A DNA stretch of 64,000 nt from Azospirillum sp. 51_20 (GCA_001917175.1 MNTV01000020.1:1-64000); one strand, 5' to 3'; numbered from the stretch's first letter, positions 33,930 to 42,933 are shown. Program-made: numbers and translations. The notes: generated by a model from the sequence alone, not told the origin.

Positions 33930-34937
33930 ATGACAATTCGCGTCGGTATTAACGGATTCGGCCGCATCGGCCGCCTGGTTTTCCGTGCTGCCCAGAAAAG
34001 AGACGATATCGAAATCGTAGGCATCAACGACCTGATTGATGTTGAATATATGGCTTACATGCTGCGCTACGACACCATGCACGGCAAGTTCGACGGCACC
34101 GTCGAAGTCAAAGACGGCAAACTGGTCGTCAACGGCAAGGCCATCCGCGTTACGGCCGAAAAGAACCCGGCTGATCTTAAATGGGGCGAAATCGGTGCCG
34201 AATACGTCGTTGAATCGACCGGCCTGTTCCTGACCAAGGAAAAAGCTCAGGGTCACATCGACGCCGGTGCGAAGTATGTGGTTATGTCCGCTCCTTCCAA
34301 AGACGACACTCCGATGTTTGTCTGCGGCGTTAACACCGATTCTTACGTCAAAGGAACCCAGTTCGTATCGAACGCTTCCTGCACCACCAACTGCCTGGCT
34401 CCGATCGCCAAAGTTTTAAATGACGTTTTCGGCATTGAAGACGGCCTGATGACCACCGTTCACTCCACCACCGCCACCCAGAAAACGGTTGACGGTCCGT
34501 CGGTTAAGGACTGGAGAGGCGGACGTGCCGCCGCCGGCAACATCATTCCGTCGTCGACCGGTGCCGCCAAAGCTGTCGGCAAAGTTATTCCGTCTTTGAA
34601 CGGCAAACTGACCGGCATGTCTTTCCGCGTTCCGACTTTGGACGTTTCGGTTGTTGACCTGACCGCCAACCTGAAAAAAGCCGCCACTTACGAAGAAATC
34701 TGCAAAGCCATGAAAGACGCTTCCGAAGGCGAACTGAAGGGCATTCTGGGTTATACCGAAGACGCGGTCGTATCTTCCGACTTCCTCGGCGACGCCCGCA
34801 CTTCCATCTTCGACGCCAAGGCCGGCATTCAGCTGACCCCGACTTTCGTCAAAGTCGTCAGCTGGTATGACAACGAATGGGGCTACTCCAACAAAGTTCT
34901 GGATCTGGTTGCCCACATGGCCAAAGTCAACGGCTAA
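33930..34937 (+). CDS. gap: Glyceraldehyde-3-phosphate dehydrogenase, type I
   Basis: A 335-residue GAPDH converting glyceraldehyde-3-phosphate to 1,3-bisphosphoglycerate with NAD(P). Visible are the nucleotide fold GINGFGRIGRLVFR, catalytic Cys in SNASCTTNCLAP, and the C-terminal WYDNEWGYSNKVLD. The start at 33930 has AAGGAAGGA upstream. Codon use is strongly biased, as expected for a highly expressed gene. A terminator lies between it and pgk, which is read onward, so partial read-through is likely. Confidence 0.98.
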   Translation: MTIRVGINGFGRIGRLVFRAAQKRDDIEIVGINDLIDVEYMAYMLRYDTMHGKFDGTVEVKDGKLVVNGKAIRVTAEKNPADLKWGEIGAEYVVESTGLFLTKEKAQGHIDAGAKYVVMSAPSKDDTPMFVCGVNTDSYVKGTQFVSNASCTTNCLAPIAKVLNDVFGIEDGLMTTVHSTTATQKTVDGPSVKDWRGGRAAAGNIIPSSTGAAKAVGKVIPSLNGKLTGMSFRVPTLDVSVVDLTANLKKAATYEEICKAMKDASEGELKGILGYTEDAVVSSDFLGDARTSIFDAKAGIQLTPTFVKVVSWYDNEWGYSNKVLDLVAHMAKVNG

Positions 34938-34945
34938 AACCATGC

Positions 34946-35006
34946 TCCCCGCGTTTTGTTCCCCCGTCCGCTTTTTACCGGCAGGGGCAAACGCGGGGAT
35001 TTTTTT
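34946..35006 (+). terminator. Terminator between gap and pgk
   Basis: A long stem TCCCCGCGTTT / AAACGCGGGGA with a 38-nt interior is followed by TTTTTTT. It probably attenuates rather than fully separates gap and pgk. Confidence 0.85.
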
Positions 35007-35033
35007 ATCAAATCCCAAACAACAGGAAAAACA

Positions 35034-36245
35034 ATGACCGAATATAAGACAATGGATGATTTAGGCGATCTGCACGGCAAGGTCGTCATGCTGCGCGCCG
35101 ACTTGAACGTTCCGATGGACGAAAACTTTCACGTAACCAACACCGCCCGCATCGACCGTACGGTTCCGACCGTCAAAGAACTGATGGAAAAAGGCGCCAA
35201 GGTTGTGGTTATCAGCCACTTCGGCCGGCCGGAAGGCAAAGGCGACATGAAAAACTCGCTTTCGCACATCGTCGGCGACCTGGAAAAGGCACTCGGCAAA
35301 AAAGTTGTTTTCGTTGACGACTGCATCGGCGAAAAAGTGGAAGCCGCTGTCAAAGCCATGAGCAGCGACGAAGTGCTGCTTTTGGAAAACCTGCGCTTCT
35401 ACAGCGAAGAGAAAAAAGGCGACGAAGCTTTCGCCAAACAGCTGGTTGCACCGGCCGACGTTTATGTTTCCGACGCTTTCTCCACCGCCCACCGCGCCCA
35501 TGCTTCGATGGTTGCCGCGGCCAAAGAAAAACCGGCCGCAATGGGGCGTTTGATGGAAGAAGAAGTCAAAGCGCTGGAAGGCGCTCTGTCCAACCCCACC
35601 CGTCCGCTGATTGCTATCGTCGGCGGTTCCAAAGTTTCAACCAAGCTTGACCTTTTAAACAACCTGGTCAAAAAAGTCGACAAGCTGGTCATTTCCGGCG
35701 GCATGGCTCACACCTTCATGAAAGCAAGCGGCATTGATACCGTCAACGAAGCCAACTCGCTGGTACAGCCGGACATGCTGGAAACGGCCAAAGAAATCAT
35801 GGCCACGGCCAAAGCCAACAACTGCGAAATCGTACTGCCGACAGACGTTGTTGTCGCCAACGAATTCAAACCGCATGCCGAACACAAGACCGTCGACCTC
35901 GAACACATCCCGGCCGAAGGTTGGAGCCTGCTTGACGTCGGCGAAAAAACAATTGCCGCAATCAACGCCAAGCTGGACGAAAGCAAAACCCTGGTCTGGA
36001 ACGGCCCTCTCGGCGTGTTTGAGATGAAACCGTTTGACAACGCCACCAACAAGGTAGCCGAACATGCGGCCGAACTGACGGCGGCCGGCAAGCTGATGAG
36101 CGTGGCCGGCGGCGGCGACACCGTTTCCGCGCTGGAAAATGCCGGCGTTGCCGACAAGTTTTCCTACATCTCGACTGCCGGCGGCGCTTTCCTCGAATGG
36201 ATGGAAGGAAAGGAACTGCCGGGCGTTGTCGTTTTGAAAAAATAA
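35034..36245 (+). CDS. pgk: Phosphoglycerate kinase
   Basis: A 403-residue PGK, which makes ATP from 1,3-bisphosphoglycerate. Key segments are MLRADLNVPMDENF, VISHFGRPEG, VLLLENLRFYSEEKKGD, GGSKVSTKLDLLNNL and the nucleotide-binding AGGGDTVSALENAG. ACAGGAAAAAC precedes the start at 35034; the ORF extends upstream without support. It is the usual downstream partner of gap in the glycolytic operon. Confidence 0.98.
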   Translation: MTEYKTMDDLGDLHGKVVMLRADLNVPMDENFHVTNTARIDRTVPTVKELMEKGAKVVVISHFGRPEGKGDMKNSLSHIVGDLEKALGKKVVFVDDCIGEKVEAAVKAMSSDEVLLLENLRFYSEEKKGDEAFAKQLVAPADVYVSDAFSTAHRAHASMVAAAKEKPAAMGRLMEEEVKALEGALSNPTRPLIAIVGGSKVSTKLDLLNNLVKKVDKLVISGGMAHTFMKASGIDTVNEANSLVQPDMLETAKEIMATAKANNCEIVLPTDVVVANEFKPHAEHKTVDLEHIPAEGWSLLDVGEKTIAAINAKLDESKTLVWNGPLGVFEMKPFDNATNKVAEHAAELTAAGKLMSVAGGGDTVSALENAGVADKFSYISTAGGAFLEWMEGKELPGVVVLKK

Positions 36246-36264
36246 ACAAAAAACGCTTTTTTAA

Positions 36265-36296
36265 GAGAAAATCCGCCAAACGGCGGATTTTCTTTT
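36265..36296 (+). terminator. Intrinsic terminator after pgk
   Basis: AGAAAATCCGCC pairs with GGCGGATTTTCT across a 4-nt loop and is followed by TTTTT. Confidence 0.9.
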
Positions 36297-36488
36297 TGCA
36301 ACAGGAAAACGACCGGCCGAGCCGGCGGGTTTCTTTTTACACATACCGAAAACCCGGGGACAGAGAGCTTACGGCTACAGAGAAATAAAATGCCTTTGTC
36401 TGAATATAATTCCTCGCAATTACAAAAATGAAAACAACAAAGGAGACAAACAAACATAAATACGATACGACAAACAAGTCGCCTCCCA

Positions 36489-36695
36489 ATGCCACCTGTC
36501 ACAGAAAGTCATTTGATGGGGGACGTCGTCCGGAAACAGGAGATATATTCGGGGAATTGTGCCGGAAAAGAGGAAGACAGAATAAAAGCAGAGGAGTATT
36601 CGGGCCATATTCATATACCGCCGGCAAAGTATTCGGCATCTCAAATCATTGTCCGTCCGAAAGGTGTAAGAGAAAACTTGGTTTTACATAACTGA
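36489..36695 (+). CDS. Small ORF at the prophage boundary, doubtful
   Basis: A 68-residue ORF with a plausible protein-like ending (IIVRPKGVRENLVLHN) and little host codon bias. It has no clear ribosome binding site, and an overlapping ORF in another frame starts at 36428 behind a potential AAGGAG. It ends just before the first AAACTGGGA repeat at 36697, so it may be the remnant of a gene cut by prophage insertion, or chance. The rest of 36300-36690 shows nothing supportable. Confidence 0.2.
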   Translation: MPPVTESHLMGDVVRKQEIYSGNCAGKEEDRIKAEEYSGHIHIPPAKYSASQIIVRPKGVRENLVLHN

Positions 36696-37000
36696 GAAAC
36701 TGGGATTTTGTGAGATTTAACGGGATATATCGGGATGACCTGACCATTGAACGCCCTGTTTAACCGCCGTTTTAAGCTCTATTAAACACTTATTTAAAAC
36801 GATTTATACGGGCTTTTGTTTTGTGAAGACCGTTTTTTTGTGGGCGCAAAATGGTTTTGCATTTTGCAATTTGCTTTTACATTTTGAAAAGTTAAAAAAG
36901 CGATTAAAAACATATAGTTAAGTCTTTGTTTTTCTCTCTTTACTTTTAGAAACTGGGAAAAATTAAGCCGTTATTATTTCCCAGTTTTTAAATAAGTGGG
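36690..37000 (+). promoter_or_regulatory. Candidate prophage left end with transposase-binding repeats
   Basis: AAACTGGGA occurs at 36697-36705 and 36950-36958, and inverted (TCCCAGTTT) at 36979-36987, plus a looser AAGTGGGAAAT nearby. In Mu-like phages, three repeated MuA sites (L1-L3) occupy the first couple of hundred base pairs of the left end. The end itself should lie just before 36697. About 300 bp of A/T-rich, gene-free DNA separate the repeats from the repressor gene. Confidence 0.5.
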
Positions 37001-37022
37001 AAATGATTTGGACAAAATAAAG

Positions 37023-37625
37023 TTAATTTGTGCCGCAAATGCCAGCCTTTACCATGCCGACAATTTTAAACAAATTTTCGTCTTCGATTAACCACGGCGA
37101 ATAGTGGTCGTTGAGGGAAACAGCTTTCAAGGCCTTGCCTTCCAGCTGGAGAAGTTTAATAAAGCAACTGTCGTCATAAACGAAAGCGTAAATTCCATCA
37201 TGGATAAAACGCTGAATTGACATGTCCAAAAAAGCTATATCGTGGTCGGAAAACATTTTCTCCATCGAATCGCCGCGGACATAGACTCCGGCGGTGTATT
37301 GCGGGGGTAAATTGTACTGTTTGAAGAATTCTTCCGGAACGCAAATTTGAGTGTCTATATTTTCGTCCCGGATAAAGCTTCCGCAGCCTGCGGAGAACTC
37401 GACATTGTAAATATTAATGACGTTCGGCCGTTTGACATGACCAGCGAGAAGCCATGTTGTATCTATGCCGGCTTTTGCAAGTTTACACAGAATTTCATTG
37501 CTTGGTAAGGTGCCGCTTTCGTAGCTTTTCACAGACCGGGAAGTACAGTCGAGAAATTTTGCCATTGCGTCTTGAGTAAAACCCAAGTCTTCCCGTATTT
37601 TCTTAAATCGTTGGCCTATATCCAT
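37023..37625 (-). CDS. Prophage CI-type repressor with S24 peptidase domain
   Basis: A 200-residue repressor: N-terminal helix-turn-helix (IREDLGFTQDAMAKFLDCTSRSVKSYESG) and a C-terminal LexA/S24 domain with the nucleophile Ser in VRGDSMEKMF and Lys in CFIKLLQLEG. It probably represses the early operon and may be cleaved after RecA activation, like lambda CI; Mu's own repressor differs in kind. GAGG before the start at 37625 decides it over the ATG at 37655. It is divergent from ner across the operator region. Confidence 0.9.
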   Translation of the reverse strand: MDIGQRFKKIREDLGFTQDAMAKFLDCTSRSVKSYESGTLPSNEILCKLAKAGIDTTWLLAGHVKRPNVINIYNVEFSAGCGSFIRDENIDTQICVPEEFFKQYNLPPQYTAGVYVRGDSMEKMFSDHDIAFLDMSIQRFIHDGIYAFVYDDSCFIKLLQLEGKALKAVSLNDHYSPWLIEDENLFKIVGMVKAGICGTN

Positions 37626-37694
37626 AAAAAACCTCATACGATAAACATTATTCACAATTAAAAGCGGATGTTAAGCCTCTGTAATTGTGCAAAC

Positions 37695-37763
37695 TTTCAC
37701 TTTTATTGCAAAATAGGTGAAAGATTGTGCTTGATTTATGCGTAAAGTTTCACTATATTGCAA
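37695..37763. promoter_or_regulatory. Divergent early promoter and operators
   Basis: Direct repeats TTTCACTTTTATTGCAA (37695-37711) and TTTCACTATATTGCAA (37748-37763) are likely repressor or Ner sites; CTTTCAC (37694-37700) also pairs with GTGAAAG (37717-37723). The rightward promoter is TTGATT (37731-37736) and TATATT (37754-37759) with a 17-bp spacer; the second operator covers its -10. A weaker leftward promoter lies near the first. Confidence 0.65.
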
Positions 37764-37817
37764 TTAACGTTTCGTGAATGATAGCAGAAACTTATAAAAA
37801 ATAAAGGAAATTTTTTA

Positions 37818-38027
37818 ATGTGGGATCCGAAAGTCATAAAAGCAGAATTGATAAAAAGAGGCTCGTCGCTTTCTCGGGCTGCCCTTGTCAGGGGCTTGAG
37901 CGAATCAGCTTGTCGGGTTGCTCTTAACAGACCGCTGCCTTCCGGCGAGCGGGCAATTGCCGAAGAATTAGGCGTTGATGTTAGAGAAATTTTTCCCGAA
38001 CGTTATATTCAGAAAGAGGCGGAATAA
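37818..38027 (+). CDS. ner: Ner-like DNA-binding protein
   Basis: The 69-residue protein has the Ner/Nlp pattern: DPKVIKAELIKRGSSLSRAALVRGLSESACRVAL with an RPLPSGERAIAEELGVDVREIFPERY end. In Mu, Ner is the first early gene product and lowers early and repressor transcription. It starts 59 bp after the -10 and AAAGGAAA lies upstream. It overlaps the transposase start by 1 bp (TAATG). Confidence 0.9.
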   Translation: MWDPKVIKAELIKRGSSLSRAALVRGLSESACRVALNRPLPSGERAIAEELGVDVREIFPERYIQKEAE

Positions 38028-40153
38028 TGAAAGAGTGGTTTTCTGCAAAAGAGCTTGCCGATTTAGGACTTCCCTCTCTTGGGAAAACTAAAAGAGCCGT
38101 AAGTTACCGGGCAAAAGCCGAGAACTGGCCCAGTCGGCCGCGCGAAGGACAAGGCGGCGGCAGAGAGTTTCACCTTGATGATTTGCCGACAATTATAAAA
38201 TCGGAAGTTATCCAGGTTTTAAGAATGAGCGATGCCATCTTAAAACGTAAGTTTACGGAAGAGGCGGAAGAATCTTTGGCTAAACTGATACGCGTAAACA
38301 GCACACAGCTGCAAAAAGCGGAAATCCGGGAAACGATTATAAAAGAGTTTAATAAGTATTTAGACGCTGAAGGTTTGCCGGTATCAAAGGCCCGGGAGGA
38401 ATTTTGCAAGAAGTACAATGAACGTCAGATTTTTGCAGATAACCAGACAATTCGGGCGATTATAAGCGGAATCAGTCCGAAGACGCTTTTCAGCTGGGAA
38501 AGCGCTTATAAAAAGGAAGGCCTGTCCGGTTTGGTCGACAGTTACGGGAATCGTAAAGGCGACACTAAAATTGACAGGAACCAAGAGCTTAAAGGTTGCA
38601 TTTTAGGGTTAATTTACGAGTATCCGCATATTGATTCAGGCAAGATAATGTCCGGGTTGCGCAGTAAGTTCCGTGAAGAGGATTTGCCGTCGTACCGCAC
38701 CGTTCAAACATGGGTTAAACGGTGGAAAAAAGACAACGCATCCATTTTTACTGCGATAAAGAATCCTGATGAGTGGAAAAACAAGTTTATGGCGGCTTCC
38801 GGTTCTTTCTCCGAAAACATTGTCAGGTTGAACCAGCTCTGGGAGTTTGACTCAACGCCGACGGACATAATTCTGAATGACGGCGAACGTCATAATATCG
38901 TCGGCGTGATTGATGTCTATTCCCGCCGGGTTAAGTTTTTGGTGTCCAAAACGTCAAATTCAACCGCCGTAAGCGCGATTACAAGGGCTTGCCTGTTGGA
39001 ATGGGGTGTGCCGGAAAGCATTAAAACGGATAACGGCGCAGACTATGCAAGCAAATACATGTGCCGGGTTTTTGACAGTTTGGAAATCGAACGCCGTTTC
39101 TGTAAACCGTTTACACCGGAACAAAAGCCGCATATCGAAAGGGTTTTTCGTACCTTTTCGCATGACGTTCTTGAAGTTCTTCCCGGATATATCGGGCATA
39201 ACGTTTCCGAGCGCAAAAACATTGAAGCGCGCAAGTCGTTTGCCGACCATATCATGGGCAAGGCAAAGCGAAATCCTAAAGATTATTTGTCCGTCGAAGA
39301 ACTTCAAAAGTTTTGCGATGACTGGATAAATAACTGCTATATGGTTAAGCCGCACGGCGGATTGAACGGGAAAACCCCGTTGCAGATAGTGGCCGATTAT
39401 AAAGGCACAATTCAAAAAATCCAAAACGAACGCGCGCTTGACATCTTGCTGTCGCCAACCAGCGGCGACGGTCTGCGAACCGTTCAGCCGAAGAAAGGCA
39501 TTGCGATTGACAACGCGTTTTATGACAGCCAGTTTTTGGGCGGTTATGAGAATCAGCAGGTTAAGGTTTTGTATGACGAGGCCAACTGGGGCGAAGTTTA
39601 TGTCTTTACTCTTGAGGGGCATTTTATTTGCAAAGCGATTTGTCCCGAAAGAAAAGGAATCAGCCGCGCAGAGGTGGCTACGGCGCGCAAGGCGCAGCAG
39701 AAACGGCTTATTAACGAATCCAAGCAGGTTCTTAAAAAGCTTAGCAAGATTTATAAAACAAAGGATATTGCCGGCGAGATTATGCAGCAAAAGGCAAAAG
39801 AGCAGCCGAATGTTGTTTTGTTTCCCAAACCGGAAATTTCCTATAATTCGCAATTTTTGGCCGAAGCTGAAAAGGTTCTGGAAAATAAGAAAATGCCGGT
39901 CAGCCGTCAGCTTTCCAGCCAGGAAAAACGAATCATTGATAAAATGGAAACGGCCAGGAACAACAATGTTGTCGAAATGCCGCGGGAAATCATGGCACGG
40001 CAGCGCTTTGTTCACTGGCAGGATTTAGACAATCAGTTAGCAAAAGGAGAAAGGTTAAACAGCGAGGAAATGGATTTTTATCGAAATTATCAGTTTTCAT
40101 CGGAATTTTCGGCGATGAGAAGGCTGGAGGCCTCAAAAGCCGAAGTTATGTAA
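38027..40153 (+). CDS. MuA-like DDE transposase
   Basis: A 708-residue transposase. The N-terminus (SAKELADLGLPSLGKTKRAVSYRAKAENW) is the Mu-type winged-helix DNA-binding domain; a second helix-turn-helix region follows; the RNase H-like core has the catalytic triad Asp275 (FDSTPTD), Asp335 (IKTDNGADY) and Glu371 (HIERVF). The C-terminal domain is Lys-rich and should bind MuB. It catalyses strand transfer in replicative transposition. Full length suggests it is intact. Confidence 0.96.
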   Translation: MKEWFSAKELADLGLPSLGKTKRAVSYRAKAENWPSRPREGQGGGREFHLDDLPTIIKSEVIQVLRMSDAILKRKFTEEAEESLAKLIRVNSTQLQKAEIRETIIKEFNKYLDAEGLPVSKAREEFCKKYNERQIFADNQTIRAIISGISPKTLFSWESAYKKEGLSGLVDSYGNRKGDTKIDRNQELKGCILGLIYEYPHIDSGKIMSGLRSKFREEDLPSYRTVQTWVKRWKKDNASIFTAIKNPDEWKNKFMAASGSFSENIVRLNQLWEFDSTPTDIILNDGERHNIVGVIDVYSRRVKFLVSKTSNSTAVSAITRACLLEWGVPESIKTDNGADYASKYMCRVFDSLEIERRFCKPFTPEQKPHIERVFRTFSHDVLEVLPGYIGHNVSERKNIEARKSFADHIMGKAKRNPKDYLSVEELQKFCDDWINNCYMVKPHGGLNGKTPLQIVADYKGTIQKIQNERALDILLSPTSGDGLRTVQPKKGIAIDNAFYDSQFLGGYENQQVKVLYDEANWGEVYVFTLEGHFICKAICPERKGISRAEVATARKAQQKRLINESKQVLKKLSKIYKTKDIAGEIMQQKAKEQPNVVLFPKPEISYNSQFLAEAEKVLENKKMPVSRQLSSQEKRIIDKMETARNNNVVEMPREIMARQRFVHWQDLDNQLAKGERLNSEEMDFYRNYQFSSEFSAMRRLEASKAEVM

Positions 40154-40156
40154 GGA

Positions 40157-40225
40157 TTGCCTGAAAGATTGCAGTCTTTCAGGCAACCACTGGGGCGGGA
40201 GTTCCTACGCCAATAGACAACTCCC
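40157..40225 (+). promoter_or_regulatory. Two hairpins between transposase and MuB genes
   Basis: A 12-bp perfect stem TTGCCTGAAAGA (40157-40168) / TCTTTCAGGCAA (40175-40186) is followed by GGGAGTT (40197-40203) / AACTCCC (40219-40225) and TTT. They could attenuate transcription or stabilise one end of processed mRNA, setting the A to B ratio. The remaining bases to 40258 carry AGAGGATA before the next ATG. Confidence 0.55.
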
Positions 40226-40258
40226 TTTCTATAACATCCATTATAGAGGATATATAAT

Positions 40259-40999
40259 ATGCAGAGTAATGCTCTAAAAGTCAATAATTATGCTAGTTTG
40301 CAAAATATCGGCGTTATTACCTACGCCATCGAAAAGGTTATGAACCGGCCGGATTATCTTCCGGGTTTAATAGTGGTTCGCGGCCCGTCCGGTTACGGAA
40401 AGACTTTCGCCGCGAGTTATGCGGCGATTGAATACGGCGCCTATTATGTGTCGGCAAAATCGACTTGGACAAAGAAGACGTTTCTTCAGGCAATATTGAA
40501 CGAGATGAGCGTTCCGGCTGAAAAGACCGTCGGCGCAATGATGGATCAGGTCTGTTCGCAGCTTTCGATTTCCAACCGGCCGCTAATCATCGACGAATTT
40601 GATTATTGTGTCGAGAGTAAAGCCCTGACGGATATGACCCGCGACATTTACGACGGTTCGCAAGCAGCAATCATCCTTATCGGGGAAGAACGGCTGCCGA
40701 ACAAACTTGAAAAAATCGAACGTTTCCACAACAGAATTTTAGACTGGATTAATGCCGTGCCGGCTAATTTTGACGACGCCGTCAAACTGCGGGCCATGTA
40801 TTGCAAGAAAGTTGAGATTGCCGACGACCTGCTGAAAAAGGTTTGGGAAAAGTCGGAAGGCCGCGTGCGTCGCATTGTTGTCAATTTGGCCAAAATTGAA
40901 GACGACATGCTGGCGGAAGGCAAAAGCAGAGTTGACCTGGCCGGTTGGGGAAAGCGTGAACTTATTACCGGAAACGCCCCTCTGATTCGGAGTATTTAA
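40259..40999 (+). CDS. MuB-like transposition ATPase
   Basis: The 246-residue AAA+ ATPase has Walker A GPSGYGKT at 42-49 and Walker B LIIDEF at 109-114, then an arginine-rich sensor region. MuB binds target DNA, activates MuA and gives target immunity. It is shorter than Mu's own B (312) and lacks an obvious N-terminal helix-turn-helix, as in many distant Mu-like phages. It stands directly before a winged-helix gene. Confidence 0.92.
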   Translation: MQSNALKVNNYASLQNIGVITYAIEKVMNRPDYLPGLIVVRGPSGYGKTFAASYAAIEYGAYYVSAKSTWTKKTFLQAILNEMSVPAEKTVGAMMDQVCSQLSISNRPLIIDEFDYCVESKALTDMTRDIYDGSQAAIILIGEERLPNKLEKIERFHNRILDWINAVPANFDDAVKLRAMYCKKVEIADDLLKKVWEKSEGRVRRIVVNLAKIEDDMLAEGKSRVDLAGWGKRELITGNAPLIRSI

Positions 41000-41000
41000 G

Positions 41001-41594
41001 ATGTTGGGACAGTTACCGGTAGACAAGGCCAAAAATAACCGAAAGATTATTTGGGCCGCCATTCGGAAACTCCGGGTTTTCACGATTGTTGACCTGGAAA
41101 AGGAAACAAAGCTGAACCACGCCACGATTTCAACTTATGTCTTGTCGTTGGCAAAAGGCGGTTACCTGAGCAAGAAGTTTATTTATTTTGAGGGAAGCAG
41201 GCGCATCCAGCACTCTCAATATGAGCTTATCAAAGACACGGGCTTTTGTCATCCGCGGGTCAACCGGCAGGGTCAGGACGTTTCCGAAAGTGTTCAGAAT
41301 AAAATCTGGAAGTGCATCCGAATACACAAATCTTTGTCGCTGCTTGACCTTGAAGCCATGCTTTCCGGCCTGGGCGTCACCTTTTCGCTGGTTGCCATTG
41401 ACAGTTATTTGAAAATGCTGCGGACGGCCGGTTATCTGCGAAAGAAAAAGGGGGACAAGAACTACACGCTGGTTCTCGGTATGAACACCGGCCCGCTGGC
41501 GCCGCAAATTCAAAAAACGAAGCAAATATATGACCCTAATTTGCAGAAAGTCATCTGGAGCAATAAGAAAGAGGTGGAAGATGAACTCAACTGA
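41001..41594 (+). CDS. Early prophage protein with winged-helix domains
   Basis: A 197-residue, basic protein with two probable winged-helix units: one near IVDLEKETKLNHATISTYVLSLAKGGYL (about 30-57), another around LSLLDLEAMLSGL (about 110-140) ending GYLRKKKGDKNY. Such proteins follow B in some alphaproteobacterial Mu-like phages; the role is unknown, perhaps transcription or replication control. It starts 1 bp after B ends and overlaps the next gene by 14 bp. Confidence 0.7.
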   Translation: MLGQLPVDKAKNNRKIIWAAIRKLRVFTIVDLEKETKLNHATISTYVLSLAKGGYLSKKFIYFEGSRRIQHSQYELIKDTGFCHPRVNRQGQDVSESVQNKIWKCIRIHKSLSLLDLEAMLSGLGVTFSLVAIDSYLKMLRTAGYLRKKKGDKNYTLVLGMNTGPLAPQIQKTKQIYDPNLQKVIWSNKKEVEDELN

Positions 41595-41952
41595 AAAAGC
41601 CCGCCTCTACTGGGGCGATAATTTACCCGACTGGATAAGAATTTTGGCCGAAGAATGCGACAAAACGTCCCAGGGCAAGGTTGCCGCCCGGATAAAATAC
41701 TCAAAGGCCACAATCAGCCTTGTTTTGAAGAATGACTACAAGGGAACAATCGCAGCCGTGGAAGAACGCATTCGGACGGTTCTGATGAACAGCACGCACG
41801 AATGCCCGGTTTTCGGAGAGATTTTGACCCGTGACTGTCTTTTCAACCAGGCGCAGCCTTTTTCCAATTCAGGCAACCCGAACCGGATCCGGTTATTCCG
41901 GGCCTGCCGGCAATGTAAGTTTAACCGTACGAAGGAGAATGTCGATGTTTAA
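41581..41952 (+). CDS. Early prophage helix-turn-helix protein
   Basis: The 123-residue product has an HTH-like element in KVAARIKYSKATISLVLKNDYKG (about 32-54) and a C-terminal part with spaced Cys (CPVF, RDCLF, RACRQCKF), perhaps a zinc site. GAGGTGGAAG directly before the ATG at 41581 decides the start over the longer ORF from 41530. It belongs to the early operon; a regulatory role is inferred from the HTH only. Confidence 0.65.
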   Translation: MNSTEKARLYWGDNLPDWIRILAEECDKTSQGKVAARIKYSKATISLVLKNDYKGTIAAVEERIRTVLMNSTHECPVFGEILTRDCLFNQAQPFSNSGNPNRIRLFRACRQCKFNRTKENVDV

Positions 41953-42142
41953 CTATCGTTTAAACGGCAATTTGGCCGAAAAAATCGCGTATCTGCGCGA
42001 CCGCGCTTCTGCAATCCGAGAGGATAACGAAGCCTGCTACAGCAAAATTGAACGCAACCGCAAGGTGCTTGATTGTATCAGCGTGAATCTGGCGCGTCTG
42101 GAAAAGAAGGCGCAGGCCGAAGAACAAGCTTTTAACTCTTAA
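41945..42142 (+). CDS. Small coiled-coil early protein
   Basis: A 65-residue, charged helical protein (YLRDRASAIREDNEACYSKIERNRKVLD...) predicted as one coiled coil. AAGGAG lies seven bases before the ATG at 41945, which overlaps the end of the preceding gene by 8 bp. Family not recognised. Confidence 0.6.
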   Translation: MFNYRLNGNLAEKIAYLRDRASAIREDNEACYSKIERNRKVLDCISVNLARLEKKAQAEEQAFNS

Positions 42143-42159
42143 AGAAAAGGGAGGGTTTT

Positions 42160-42774
42160 ATGACAGAATTTAACAAAGACGATTTTATGGAAAATGCACA
42201 GGGAATGCTGGTTCCCAAGTCGCAAATCAAGCCGATTGACCTGCTCCGGAACGACGTTGTCAACAATCTGATTGCAAAAGCAAAAGTTCAGTCCGAGCAA
42301 ATTAAAAGCTTTAAGGAATTTGCTTTTGACGAGATTGCCCAGTTTATCAGCATTTCAGCCGAACAGTATAATTTGAAGACCAAGGGCAAAAAAGGCAATG
42401 TAACGTTAATCTCTTTTGACGGCCGTTACAAAATAGAACGGGCCTATGCTGACAAAATCGCCTTTGACGAACAGCTGCAAATTGCCAAAGAGAAAATTTA
42501 CGAGTGCATTCAAAGCTGGTCTGCCGGCGCCAACTCAAAACTAATCAGTATGGTGAACTTTGCTTTTCAGACCGACAAGAAAGGCCAGGTTTCTGCCGAT
42601 AGAATTTTAGGGCTGCGGCGTCTGAAAATTCAGGACGAGAAATGGCTGGAGGCAATGATGGCGTTGTCCGAGAGCATTAACGTCGTTTCTTCAAAAGGAT
42701 ATGTCCGTTTTTATGAGCGGATCGGCGACAGCGACAGCTGGAAGCCCATTCCCTTAAATATTGCGGCGGATTAG
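42160..42774 (+). CDS. DUF3164 family prophage protein
   Basis: The 204-residue protein matches DUF3164, usual in Mu-like early regions: an N-terminal DGNGxxVP-like segment (ENAQGMLVPKSQIKPID), a long helical middle and the KTKGKKGNVTLISFDGRYKIERAYAD motif. It is sometimes mislabelled as a sulfate transporter. The function is unknown. AAAAGGGAGG precedes the ATG. Confidence 0.85.
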   Translation: MTEFNKDDFMENAQGMLVPKSQIKPIDLLRNDVVNNLIAKAKVQSEQIKSFKEFAFDEIAQFISISAEQYNLKTKGKKGNVTLISFDGRYKIERAYADKIAFDEQLQIAKEKIYECIQSWSAGANSKLISMVNFAFQTDKKGQVSADRILGLRRLKIQDEKWLEAMMALSESINVVSSKGYVRFYERIGDSDSWKPIPLNIAAD

Positions 42775-42864
42775 AGCAGATTTTCAATCTCCAAATAAAA
42801 AAGTCGTATTAACAGAAACCCGGGAGGCTGTCATGTAAAAAGAACTTAAGCGCGCGCAAGCGAA

Positions 42865-42910
42865 ACGGCGGTGTCTTTATCCGCCGTCTACAGGAGATTA
42901 ACCCCCCTGT
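42865..42910 (+). other. Structured intergenic stretch
   Basis: ACGGCGG (42865-42871) pairs with CCGCCGT (42881-42887), and TACAGG / CCTGTA follows. No ORF fits in 42775-42933. It may be an early-operon attenuator or an RNA stabiliser. Confidence 0.35.
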
Positions 42911-42933
42911 ACTGATGAGCCAGGTTAAAGCTA

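Noticed and set aside
36428..36691. 87-residue ORF behind an AAGGAG sequence left of the prophage
   Set aside because: The AAGGAG lies inside the ORF rather than before its ATG, and the residues look random; not supported as a gene.
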